Source: Nocardia asteroides (GTDB lineage: Bacteria; Actinomycetota; Actinomycetes; Mycobacteriales; Mycobacteriaceae). Taken from it: DNA of 64,000 nt. The notes beneath the pieces were generated by a model, which saw only the letters and a program-made list of their open reading frames with translations, made no database searches and had not been told where the DNA came from. The position numbers were made by a program, and so were the translations under genes. The stretch's first letter is position 1. Each line of letters opens with the position of its first letter. This document shows positions 33,201 through 45,200 of the stretch, one piece after another. The DNA is taken from positions 1,922,001-1,986,000 of the forward strand of contig CP082844.1 in the NCBI GenBank assembly GCA_019930625.1, written 5' to 3'.

Positions 33201-36200
33201 CGGTGCCGTCGTTTCGGGTCGTCCCACGGCACGCGGTCACCGGGGATCTCGTCGTTGTCGATACGTCCCAGGTGCTGATTCAGCATGTGTTCGGCCCGGT
33301 TCAGGCCGGCGGCGCGGTGGCGTTCGGGGGCGAGGGGGTTGTGTCCGGGGTGATGGAACGCCATGTCGGCGTGCGGCTCGGCGACTGCGGTTCCTCCTGT
33401 CGGATGCGTGGTCCCACGCTGCGGGGGTGTCTCGGTGGTTGTATCGGTTGAAACAGCCACCGCGGGTGCGGTCGAGCTGCTCTCCTGCGCCGGCCGTTTC
33501 GTTTCACCGGCTGGGGGCTCGCTGTCCGCGTGTGGCTCGGTGCGCTTCCGCGCAGGCGGCGCGGCATCCGGCAGTGGTTGCCCAACAGCGATTCCGGTGA
33601 GGATGACGCCGCCGTCGACCAGGAATCGACCGTTCAATTCGGTCAGTGGCTGGCCGTCGAGAGTGGATCGGTTCTCGACGAGCAGCCGTGCGGTGAAGGT
33701 GCCTGCATCGAGATCGAACGTGATCAGTGCGTCTTCGAAGTCGAGCGGGCGGTGGGTCAGCGGGTACCACGCCTTGTAGACGCTTTCTTTGGCGGAGAAC
33801 AGCACTCGGTCCCAGTGAACGCCGCGGTGCGTACCGATGCGGCCGAGCCAACGTTGCTCCTCGGGCAGCGCGATGCGATTCCGCAGCACATCGGAGATCG
33901 GCTCGTTGTGCGCGGCATCGATGCCGATCGATCGATGGTGCAGAGATACCGCGGCCACGTAGTAACCGGTCTTCTGGGTGAGGGTGAAACCCAGTGTGTG
34001 GCTGATACTTCCCACGATGCCGGGCTGCCATAGAGGCATTCCGCCGGGCACGTTCCCCCCCGCGCGCAACACCGGTTCGACCGGCACGCCCAGGCGCGCC
34101 AATGCCCGGTGGGCGCACGTGCGTCCGTACACGATCTCGCGTTCGCGCACCCCCTCCGGATCCGACTGGATCGCCTCGATAAGCACCTGTTCCTGTGGCA
34201 GTAGCGCAGCGGTGGGGTCCTCGCCGATGATTTCGGCTGTGGCCACCTCGGCGGGCAAGCCGAGACCCTCGATGATCGTCCGTCCCACTGGAGCGCGCAC
34301 TTGGCCGGGTTCGACGGCATTCGTCCCGGCTGTTCGCGCGTCGAGTTCGTGATATGTGGTGGTCGCCTCGATCAGGTCGTGGAGTTGGGCCGCGCGCCGA
34401 CGGTCGGCGCGCTGCTCGTCGGTCAGCTCCGACCGCGGCACACCGGCCAGCGGTGCCAGCTTGGTCCGCAACTCGTTGAGTTCTTCCCGCAGCTCGACGA
34501 TGCGCAAGGAGCCCGGTTGAAGCTCTGCTGGATTGATCGACAATTCCTCGGCAACGGAGTCGCGACGTCCCCGTATCTGCTGAACCAGATCCCGGTCGGG
34601 AGTGACCCCCGCCGCGTCTCGCCCGTGGACTGGGGTCGTTTCGTTCGTTTCGGGACCGAGCTTTTCGGCTGCGCCCATCTGCTCCGCGTCATCGACCGGG
34701 TTGTCGGTTGCTCGATGGTCCGGGATTTCGGTCGGTTGAGTGGCGGGTGTCGGGGTTGGGCTGGTGTTCCGTTGCTTATGGTGTGGCTGTTGTAGGTCGT
34801 GGGTGTCGGCGATCTCGGCGAATCCGAAGTTGCGCAGGAGATATCGTGCGAAATGAACGGTGGTCGCGACGAAATGTGCCGAGAATTCGGCGGCCCACCA
34901 CAACTCGTTTCCCCGTAGGTGACCGATCTCGACGAGGACATCACCCGGCATATGCTCCACGGGCACGGTTCGGTAGCTGAACGGGCTCGAGCCGGCGCAT
35001 CGCGCGGCGACGGTGTCCGGGGCGGCGAGTCCGAAGATGTCGAGCAGGTCACCGTCGGGTGTCCGGACAGCTGTGTGGACGGGCTGCCAAACACCTCTGA
35101 CCAGACTGTCGATCGCCACAATGTCCCAGCCGGTCATACAGTGCAGGGCGGCGGCCAGCCAGTGACAGTTGTGCGCGCCCAGCAACTCTTGGATCTGCCA
35201 GTCGAGTGTGTTCGCGGTAATTTCGAGCACCTCGTGGCCGTGATGGGTGGGCCTCCCCATGGAGAACACCAGGGTGCCATCGAAGTCGAGAAGGAATGGG
35301 GTTCGCCGCCAAGGTTCATCGGGGTCGTCGAGCGGGGAGGTTTCTCGGTGCGAGTCGTGGTGTGCCGGTTCGTCACCCTGCTCGTGCCGCCGACCTCCTC
35401 CGGGGACCCAACCACCCCCATCTATGTGGGTCTCGCTGAGTTCGTGCAGCCGTCTGCGCACTTGGCGCGGTTTTCCGAGATCCGAGCGGCCACCGTCCGA
35501 GTACGCACCGGCGCCGTCGATGTCGTTCCACGGAGGAACGCTCGTGTGCCCGATCAAACCTATGTGCTTCGTGGCTTGCCGTGGCTCGGAGCCGTCACGC
35601 TGGTTGGCCGAGCCCTCCGGTTCGTCGCCGGTCGGCGGTTTCCGGCTCTTGTGGCTTTCACCGGAAGCGTTTGGTGCCTCAGGATGGTCGTGGTCGCCGA
35701 TGATCCGTCTTTGCTTGGCTACCGCCACGATCTCCGCTCGATCACCGCTGAGGCCGAGCTTGACGCGAATACGTTCGAAGCTGTAATTCACCTTGCTCCG
35801 AGGGACACCGGCGGCCTCGGCGATCTCTCCGACGGATAGGCCTGCCGCGGTCAGCTCGAGCACTTCGACGTCGAGATCGGACAGGCCATGCCCTCGGGGA
35901 GGCGTCGCCGGAGGCGGGGTCGGCCATCGGTTCCGACTTTGAACCGTCGTTCCCAACCCGGGAGTGATGGCTACATACCCCTCCACGCTCAACTGACGGT
36001 AAGCCTTCTCCACGGGGCCTCTCGACATATACATAGCGGCGCCGAGTTGCTCTGCCCGAGGCAGCATCCGACCGGCCAAACGATCCGACAGCACCGCTCG
36101 GCGCAACGCAGACAGGACCATCACTTTCAAGTTCCCCCCGGCTGCCTGCAACAACTCGCTTATCGGCGCCTCCTCCGTAAAGATTCCCAGCATCTCTTCA

Positions 36201-39200
36201 GGAGTAATCGGCGAAGCGACCTCCGATGGCGGAGTAGCAGGCCATTGATCGCGGCTCGCTACCTTCGTTCCGACCCCCCCACGGTGGACCACCACATAAC
36301 CCTCGCGGGAAAGCTGCCGATACGCGCTATCGACAACGTCTCTGGACGAGAGGCCCAAGTGCTTGGCCAATGCGTCATCGACAGGCAGCAAACGGCCTGC
36401 GGCCAACCGACCCGACAGGATCGCCGCCCGTAGCGTCTGGGTCAGCGCGGTCTGCCAACTGATCCGGTCGGCAAGCTCCACCAGAGTCGCGTTCGGCGCT
36501 GCTGCGTCGAGACTGTCCAGCAACTCTGCCGGGCTTACCGGGAGCACCGCGGCGAGAGCGTGGACGGCGCGGCGCCGTAGCGACTTGGCAGCATCAGCCG
36601 TACGGTTGGCGCTGATCGCGGCCGTCGCGTCGGCAACCGTCAGATCCTGCAGGAAACGGAGCTCGAGGTACTGCTCGTAGTCGGGGTTGCCGAGTTGTCG
36701 GATGGTCCGTCGCAGCCGTTTGAGCTGGCGCTCGTCCCCATTGGCGGCCGCGTCCAGAGCCGCCTTGGCCGCTGCTTCGACCGCCAGCAATGCCTCGCCG
36801 GGGTTGGTGCTGGTGTCCCGAGCGTCCTTCGGATGTGGTTCGCCCCAGAATCGGTCATCGCCGTTGCCATGGTGGTGGAATTCGAGAAGGTGTTGGTTGA
36901 GGTTTCGTTGTTTGTTCGCTCCGATGCCGTGTGGGCGGTGTGGGAAGTGGGCGTCGATAGGGTTGGGGTCGACATGGTGGAAGAGTTCTACCCCCGGGGG
37001 TAGCGGATTGGGTGGGAGTCCGCCCGAGGTGGTTGACGGTTCAGCCACCTGGCTGGGCGGACGCACCTGCGGCTGTGCCGCCTGCTGCGGCGGCAACTCT
37101 GCGGGGGCTTCCTCCCGAGGAGATCCGGGAGCGCGCGTAACGTCGAATGGCGGAACCATGGTGCCGTCCGGTGCCACTTCGATCCGAATACATACATGCC
37201 CCTCATCGCTCGTGAGCATGATGTCTCGGCCGCCCCAGACATCCCCTGTGAAACCTTGTTCGTGCAGATAGTTCGACAGCAACCGGTGTGCGTCTCCGGC
37301 CGCCGCGCTGCACCCGACCAGCAGCAACTGACTTCCCGGGTGTTGGGCGGAAGCGGTTTGGAAGTAACCACTCGACCATACAATCCGGCCGAATACGATT
37401 CCGTCGACGAGGACTCCCCGACGCTGCCCGGTCTGCCGATCTTCGATATTGATCAGATAGCCGTTTTCTTCTGCGTGCGCGAACAAGAAGATCGGCTCAG
37501 AATTCGTATCCGCATCGAAGTACGGCGCTTTCTCGGGCTGCGGGTCCTCAGCCCACTGCGATGTCGGAGCTATATCCGGCATTCTTGTTGCCACATCCGA
37601 CACCGGCCAGACGGGTATGAATTCCCGGTTTCCGGGCCTGTTGTCCGTCAGGCCCCACGCTCGGATCTCATCGGCATTTTGCTCGTCCCCTGGAAATCCT
37701 GCGCCGGAGACCTTCCCGTCGGACGAAGACACGGGAATGATCCAAATATCGTCGAACCCGAACTCGATGTAGCCACCATTATCGTCCCAACCGTAAAAAG
37801 GAGCCTGCGGTGACGAGCCGGAGTCGACCACCCCGGTGTCGGACAGCGCTGTTTCGCCATACTCCGCGTGAATTTCGGCTTCCCGGGCAATTATGGTTGT
37901 GACGGCATCTACGGTGCGGGCTTCCGGTTCCGCGGGCGCAGTCGCATCGATCTGCTGCGCCGATACGCCGCCCGGCCGGCCTGCCGACATGGGTGAGTGG
38001 GTGGGCTTGGAAAACGTCACATCGACGATGAGGTGCTCCCCGACGGGGCCGATCAGATGGTTGACGGTCACCTCGGTGAATCCCATGCCACCGGCCATCT
38101 TGCCGGTGAACGTCCGGCGTGCCGCATCCTCGGGGGAAAGCCCCAGATCCTGTCTGTACGCGTTGAAGGTGTCGATATTGTCGGAGAACCTGTCGCCCAC
38201 CGACCATGGAGCACGGATCGCACGCACGTGGGATCCGATTTCGGCCATCAAATCTCGGAACATCTGTTGGCCCGAAGGCGTGCCCTCTGCCGCGCCGATC
38301 TGGAATAGGAGGACACCCTCCTGATCCACCCATCCGTGGATGCCGTCGTTCTCGCCGGCGCGGTAAGTGTTCGAGTACGTGGCGATCGCGACATCGGCGT
38401 GGCGAGCCAAATGTTGGGCGGGTGTTTCGGAAGCTGGAACGGGTTCCCGGGGGAAGTAACGGTTGCTCCACACCTCACGTGCCTCGGCGCGGGCCGATTG
38501 CGGCGCTCCCCGCGAGCCGGACACCTCGGTGGGATACAACTTCGCCAAGGTCGACCATTCGTTTTCCTGCAACGGTCCGTCGATGGTGCGGGGCCGATCG
38601 AAGTCCAGTGCCGTAGCCGCGCGGGTGGGCCGGTCGGGAATGCCGTCGGGAAAGTGCTCTGGGAACCTGTCGGAGTCGTGCCGGCCGAGCAGTCTGCCCA
38701 AAGCCTGTTCCGCCTCGACGCGATCCGCCTCATCCACCGGCGAGTACACCAGTGCACGCGTCTGCTCCGTAGCGCCCGACCCTGGTACGAATTCGTGAAT
38801 CATGCCGTCGTCGGTATTCGGATCGCGCACTTCGATGACTCTGCGGCCGTCGTACACCAGCGTTCTGGCGCGGTCCACGCCATCGATGCGCTCCAGTACC
38901 ACCGCGGTCTGTCCGGGGAGTCCATCCCGCATCAGCTGCTCGGCGATCTGGTCGGCCGAACCGACGTCGCGCAGCTCGGCGCCCGCTGTGTCGAGTGCCG
39001 CGTGTGCTTCCTTGGACAGCGCGCTCAGATCCCGGGGCGCTTGGGCTCGACCGTCGCCCTCGGCCCTGTCGCCGCGCTCAGAACCACGCGCACCGGTCCT
39101 GAGTGAGTCCAGCGGTTCGGATCGTCCGCCTCCCCGAGGCCATCCCCCGCCGGTCGCGTTCAGTTCGCCGAGCTGCTCTGCCCATTCGTGTCTCGGTCCC

Positions 39201-42200
39201 GGTGTGCGGCCGCGGTCGGACGCCCTGCCGACGCCGTCGATGGGTTCTTCGGGGTCGGGGACGCCCATGGTTCCGATCAGGGCTGCGGACCGCGTCGATC
39301 GAGGCGAACGGTCCGGGGTCTGCGGTTCGGATGCTCTCGCATCCGGCTCCGCCGCTCGAGGCAGCCCGGATGCCTGCATCGTCCTCGACGGCACGCTCGG
39401 GTGACGGAAGAAGTGCGACCACGGAATGCCCGCGTGTTCCAGCAGCTCTCGCAGGTGCTGGTCCGGCGCAGACGCGTGGAATACGACGTAATCGATGTCG
39501 GCGACCGTGGCGCCATGCACCTGTGCCTCGATATAGCTGTTGGCAGTAAATCTGTCTCCGGCGTAGTCGCGGTCGATGCCCTCCAGTCCGAGATAGCCCA
39601 GTGTTCTGTGACCAGATGGGGTGGCGGCGAACGACTCGGGCTGGGGGTCGGTGACCTTGCTGGGGATCGCCGCGACCGATTTGGTGTCGCCGACGTTGGC
39701 CGTTGTTCGTTCCTCGACAGTGGTTTTGAAGACGATGTCGATGTCGCCGTACTGGGCGAGGGCATCGCCTGCCGTCACTCGATAGGACGGCGCGGTGCGA
39801 ATGAACCCGTAGATCGGTCGTGACTCCGCTGGAAGGTCGGGTGGGTATCCGAACAAAGCCTGCTCGAGCATCGCACGGTCTGCCAACAGAGCCCGTCCGA
39901 TCCCGCGTTTCCCGACGAAGTCGAATTCCGTTTTGAACCTGCCGGTTTCGAGGATGGCTCGCAACGATCCCGCCTTGGTCCGAGTCACGATCTCACCGTC
40001 GAATACCTGCCGCAGCTCCTCGGCCATTAACGCCCGGAGCCGATCCAGCGGTACTCCCAACTCGGCGGCGAGGGCGCCCATGCGACGCTCATTTTCGGCG
40101 AAACGTCTGGTGTAGGCTCGCTCTGCGGCGTCAGTGGTGCGCTGCTCGGCCTCCACGAGCAGTTCTCGCGCCCGCCCATCGGCAGCCTGCTCCGCATCGA
40201 GGTAGCGATGCCACGCTTCCAACGCCGCGTCGCTCGGCCTTTCGCGCGAGATCGGTGCAGCGGGGGTCGACGCCTCGTTCCGCCGGTGCTCCTGCTCCGG
40301 CGCGTTCACGTCGTCCGACTCGAGCGTTCGATGGTCGTGGGATGCGTGGTCGTCGAGATCGGAGGCAGGTTGGTCGTGCGCAATGGCCCCTTCGGCCGCC
40401 TTCTGCCCAATTCGACCCCAAGGAGTCGCTCCGAGAGTCGTGGCGTTGACCGCGGACTCGGGATCGCCCGAGGTTGCCTGCTCGGTGGGTGCTTTGTCGA
40501 TGTCGGATGGGGTCGGGACGCGATCACTGCTCCACGGGGTTCTCTGTCGAGGCCCCGGCGCTGACTCCGTTTTACCGACAGGCGGATTCGCGAATCCGTC
40601 GCCGGATGCCTGCGGCGTCTCCGAACGGGCCCCACTGCCTTCCGCGGCGATGGAGTGGAGTTCTCGCAGAAGTCGCTCGATCGATTCGGCGACTGCCGGG
40701 TTGTGGAAGTGCGCGAGAGCGTGATTGCACGCAATAATGACCTCGTAGCCATCTCGCTCGTCGTGGAATTTGGCAATCTGCTTGTAGAGGGCTCCTATCG
40801 TGCGGGCAGCGTCATCCGCGGACTGTGAAGCGCCCAGGCGCGCTGCCGTCGCACTGAACGCTTCCTCTGCTCGGCGCAACAGATCGAACGCATACGAACC
40901 GTTGCGGCTGTGGGTCAGGTAGTGCTCGGCGACCCTGGTCAACGCGGGCAAGTAGGCTGCTGCCGCGGCGGCGAAAGCCCCATTCGAGCCGGTCTTCGCC
41001 TGCTCGAACGCCCTCGCGTCCGACGGCAATGACCGGAGGGCTCGGATCAAACTCGGGTCGAATTCGGTTTCCAGCCGGGCAACCAAATATCCATCGATGT
41101 ACTCGGACCAATCCGTCCCGTCGTTTCTGGGTATCTCTTCGAGATGGTGAGAAAGGCCGGATATCTGCGCCAAGGCGGCGGCGGTGCGTCCGATGTGTTC
41201 GATGCGCGGGGTGAGATCCCGGGTTCGATAGACCTTCTCCGCGGACCATGGTATTTGCCCCACCGCACGTTCCATGTAGTGGGCCATGCGTCCCACGTGC
41301 TGGGGAAGAGTGTGCAGAAAGTTGAGTTCGCCGTCACTGTTCTTCCATCGCGTCGGTAGGTCACTGAAAGCATGCCTGGGCAAGGACCCCGCGACGTCGA
41401 ACACCGCGCTCGCCGCGGCGTGCAGTTCCCTGGCTTCCGGCAGGCGGGCGGCCAACTCTCGCCCGACGTCGAACAGCGTCGCGTAGTCCCCGAGACCTCG
41501 GAGGGGGATGTCTTCCCAGACTCGACGGCTCTGCTCCCATACCAGCACGTTCAATGCCCGTGCCGTGCCGATCATCTCCGCTACGGGCGGCGGCTCACCC
41601 CGCGCGAGAGCCTTCAAGTGCGCGGTGCTCCTGGCATGCATATCGGCGATGAGCGCCTCCGCGTCCTCGACGTACAGCGCGGTCGCCCAATTCCGCAACT
41701 CCCAGTGGGAGGAGGTGAGCAGATCCGGTACCGGTGGCAGGTCGGTCTCCGCGCCGGTAGACGCACCACCAGCAGGCAGCGGCTGCCGATGTTCGGGAAT
41801 GTCGTGGCCGGTTCGTCGTTCGTCGGTCGAGGGCGGTGCGTCGGATGCTGAGCGCTGCCTGTTGCGGACGCCGTGCACGGGATCGTCCGGGATGTCTTTG
41901 TTGCGTTGGACGGCCAGGATCGGGTTCATCCGGCGAGTCCGCCGGTTCCAGCCGGCGACACCGAGGCGGGTGGGGGCGAACGGGTCGTGTTCGCGGGCGC
42001 TGCGCCATGGGGTTCGAGGGTCGACGGGAACCTGGCCGGGTTGTTCCGGAGCGCTTGGACCCCACGGTGTGCTCGACGAAGGACCCTGCTCGGTGTTCTC
42101 GGCTCCCGCCCATGGCGTGGCACCGGGCGTGCGATGCGTCGGGAGCGCCGAGGCCTGTCCGGTGTCGGTATTCGTCGGAGCGGATCCGTCGTCACGTGCG

Positions 42201-45200
42201 GTCGCCGCGAGCCCGGATTTCGCGGTTCCGGTCTCGGTGGAGGGCGTGCCGATCAGTACGGCGGTGACGTTGTCGTATTCACCATTGGCGATGGCGTGCT
42301 GGACGAACAATCGCGATGCGCCGAGCAGGCTCCCTGACGATTCAGCCAGCTTCTGTCGCAGTGTGTCGGCGATTCGTTGTTCGGGTGTGTCCGCGCTCGA
42401 CTCGTCTTCGTAGTAGATATTGACGGCCCCGTCCGAGAACAGCGCCACGAATCCGTCTCCGGGAACGTCGAATGACCTCGGATGCGGGTCACTCAACTCG
42501 ATGTCACCCAGGTAGTCGTTCAAATTCGAGGCGAGCCAGGAGTGCCTCAGCGCGTGCACGGTCATCCCGAGGCTTTCCGCCAGTTCGACGATGGCCGGGT
42601 CGGGCGCGGTCAATTCGATCGCGGGGCCACCATCGTGGGGGATCCAGAACGCGGGTGAATCGCCGCGCGACAAAGTGATGAGCTTTGTCGGAGTAGCGAC
42701 GGTCAGCACCAGTGTGGTGGCAGGCGGGACATCGGAATCGGCGTATTTCTCCGAGATCAGATCGCGAACGGCTCGGTGAGCAGCCTCGAGTGCCTTTTTC
42801 GCAGTCGCGGTAGGGTCCGGCCCGCCGCCGTTTGCGACGCGGCCCGCCGCATGAAGAACAGCCACGGCTGCTTCGGCGGCCGCCTGCGATGCCTCTTCAC
42901 TGTGTCCCTGGCCGGACACACCGTCGGCGACCGCGGCCAGCGTCCACCGCTCGCCACCGACATCCGCAGTCTCGACCGCGAAGAAATCCTCGTTCGCGTT
43001 GTGCTGTTCGCCGGTTCGCCCGCCTCGGTCGCTCACACCGGCCGCCGAGACCAGATCGACTTCGTAATGATCCCGCCACTCGGCTGACTCGGATTCGTTC
43101 ACCTGCGGCGGCGCGAGGCGCGGGTCAGGTATGCCACCCTGCGTGGATGCGGAAGGCGTGACGGCGAGGGGGTGCTGCGGCGGACTGGTCGTCGGACTCG
43201 GTGTGCTTGGTCCGGGTGACGCAGTGGTGCCCTCGCCTGGGCTCGACTCCGGAGGGGGGATCAGTACACCGTTCTCGTCGAACAGGGCGACCCAGGTTTT
43301 GCGAACGAAGGAGTCGAAACGAGTTGCCCCCATGGCGCGATCGATCGACTTCAATTGGGCTACAGCGGGATTGATCTGGATGACCGGTCCACCGCTGTCC
43401 TTGGTGAGTACCAGCACCCCGTCGGTATTGGCGACATACAGCGCTCGCACGATCGCTGTCGCTCTGGCGGGCATCTGGTCGATGAGGTCGTAAGCTTCGG
43501 TCAACGAGGTGAACTGGTGCAGGTTGTCCTCACCCACTGCCTGCGCGAGGTCTCCTCGGGAGTGGATCAGAGCCCCGTCTCGGACATCGGCGGGAATGGT
43601 GACGACTTGTCGTCCGTAGCGGTCGTTGACCACCTGAAACGCCAGACGCGCCTCTTCGGGCTGCATCATCGAGTCGGAACGCGCCTCAGGAGGCGTCCCA
43701 CGCAGAGCCGCTGGGCCGGTGTGCCTCGGGGCCAGCGCGCGGCCCGCGCGATCGACCTCGGCCCGCAATTCGTCGCGTCGACGGGTCAGGTCGGCCACAG
43801 CGGCGGAGGAGAGGTCCGGTGCGGCCAGTCGATGTTCCAAGGCGAGCGCGCTGAGTTCCAACGTGAGCCAACGGTGGGCCAGTGCGTCGAGTCGATCGAC
43901 CTCGGCGGCCAAGCGTTCGTGCTCGGGTGTCCCGGGCTGAAGTTGCCCGAGCTGGATATACGCGTCCAGCCGCTCGCGCGGTATGTCGGTCTGCGGCGGG
44001 CCGTCCTGCGCCGGCGCCGGAGGTACGACGGGCGACGCGTTCGCCGAAGCGCTGCCCGCCTCCGCCGGACCACGACGGCCGGACTCGATATCGCCCGGCT
44101 CGGTCTCGTCGAGCGCGGTTTGGAGTTGTGTGACGCGGGTGTCGGCGGTGCGGTAGCGGTCGAGGGCTTCGGTTGCCGCTCGGATTTTCCTCGGGAGGTC
44201 CGGGTAGATCTGTCCGTTTGCCGTGTTGTTGGCGTCTGTCAGCGCGGCCAGCCATTCTTTGGCTGCGTTGTAGTGGTGGACCAGGAGGGTGAGGCGTTCG
44301 CGGGGGAGGGTTGTGTTGGCCTGGCGCATCGCGGCCATCAACTCGTCGAGGTGGGCGAGGATGTTCTGAAGTTTCTGGTGTTGTGCCGCCTGGGCGTCTG
44401 TGTCCGGGGAGTTCGGGGTGGTGGTGTGGTGCTGGGCGGCGATGCCTTCGCGTACCAGCCGGAGGGAGTCCGCGTCGACGGTGGTCAGCAGGCTGAAGAA
44501 CCCGAGGCTCGGTTGCGCCTCTGTTGGTGCGGCTTTCAGCGCGGCGATGATCTGCTCGATGCGTTGGTCGGCGGTCCGGTAGCGGTCCAATGACTGCGTC
44601 GCGTGCTGTTTTTGTTGCTGGAGGTCGGGGTGTACTTGTCCGTCGGTGGCGTGGTAGGCGTCGGTCAGGGCGGCGAGCCATTCCGCGGTGGCGTGGAAAT
44701 GGTGGACCAGCAACCGAAGCCGATCCGGTGCGATGGTCACCTCCGTTTGCGCTAGCACCGCTTGCAACTCGTCTAGGTGCCCGAGCATGTCGTCCAGGCG
44801 TCGGAAGCGGGCTAGGTCGGCGGGTTCGGCGGCCGCGCCGGTGTCCAGGAGGGCGGCGTCACGTTCTGCTGTGATGCCTTCGCGAACCAATTCCAGCAGT
44901 GCGGAATCGACCGCCGCCAGCAACTGCCCCGCCGAGAAATCACCCTCCGGCGGCAGGGCATTCGCCGGTGCCTGTTGCCTGAGCCGATCATCGTTCCCCG
45001 CGGGCGTGGAGCGTTCGGTCCCGTGGGCCGGTGCGGTGGGTGACGGTAGGCCCGCTGCGGGCGGGCTAGGTGGTACGGCTTGCCCGTAGGGCCGGCCCAG
45101 CGGATCGTTCTCGTCGTGGTGGAAGACGCGGAGGTCGGGTCCCACCCGGCGGCCGAAACGCCGGTTCCGGACCGGGATATCGAGTACCGCGTGTGGATCG

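Noticed and set aside
33560..34290. Giant gene as a PKS/NRPS megasynthase because of the phosphopantetheinyl transferase
   Set aside because: No ketosynthase, acyltransferase, adenylation, condensation or carrier motifs were found in the frame.
35270..35287. DFDGTL, the HAD phosphatase motif I
   Set aside because: No further HAD motifs follow; the segment runs into the papain-like module. Probably chance or a short relic.
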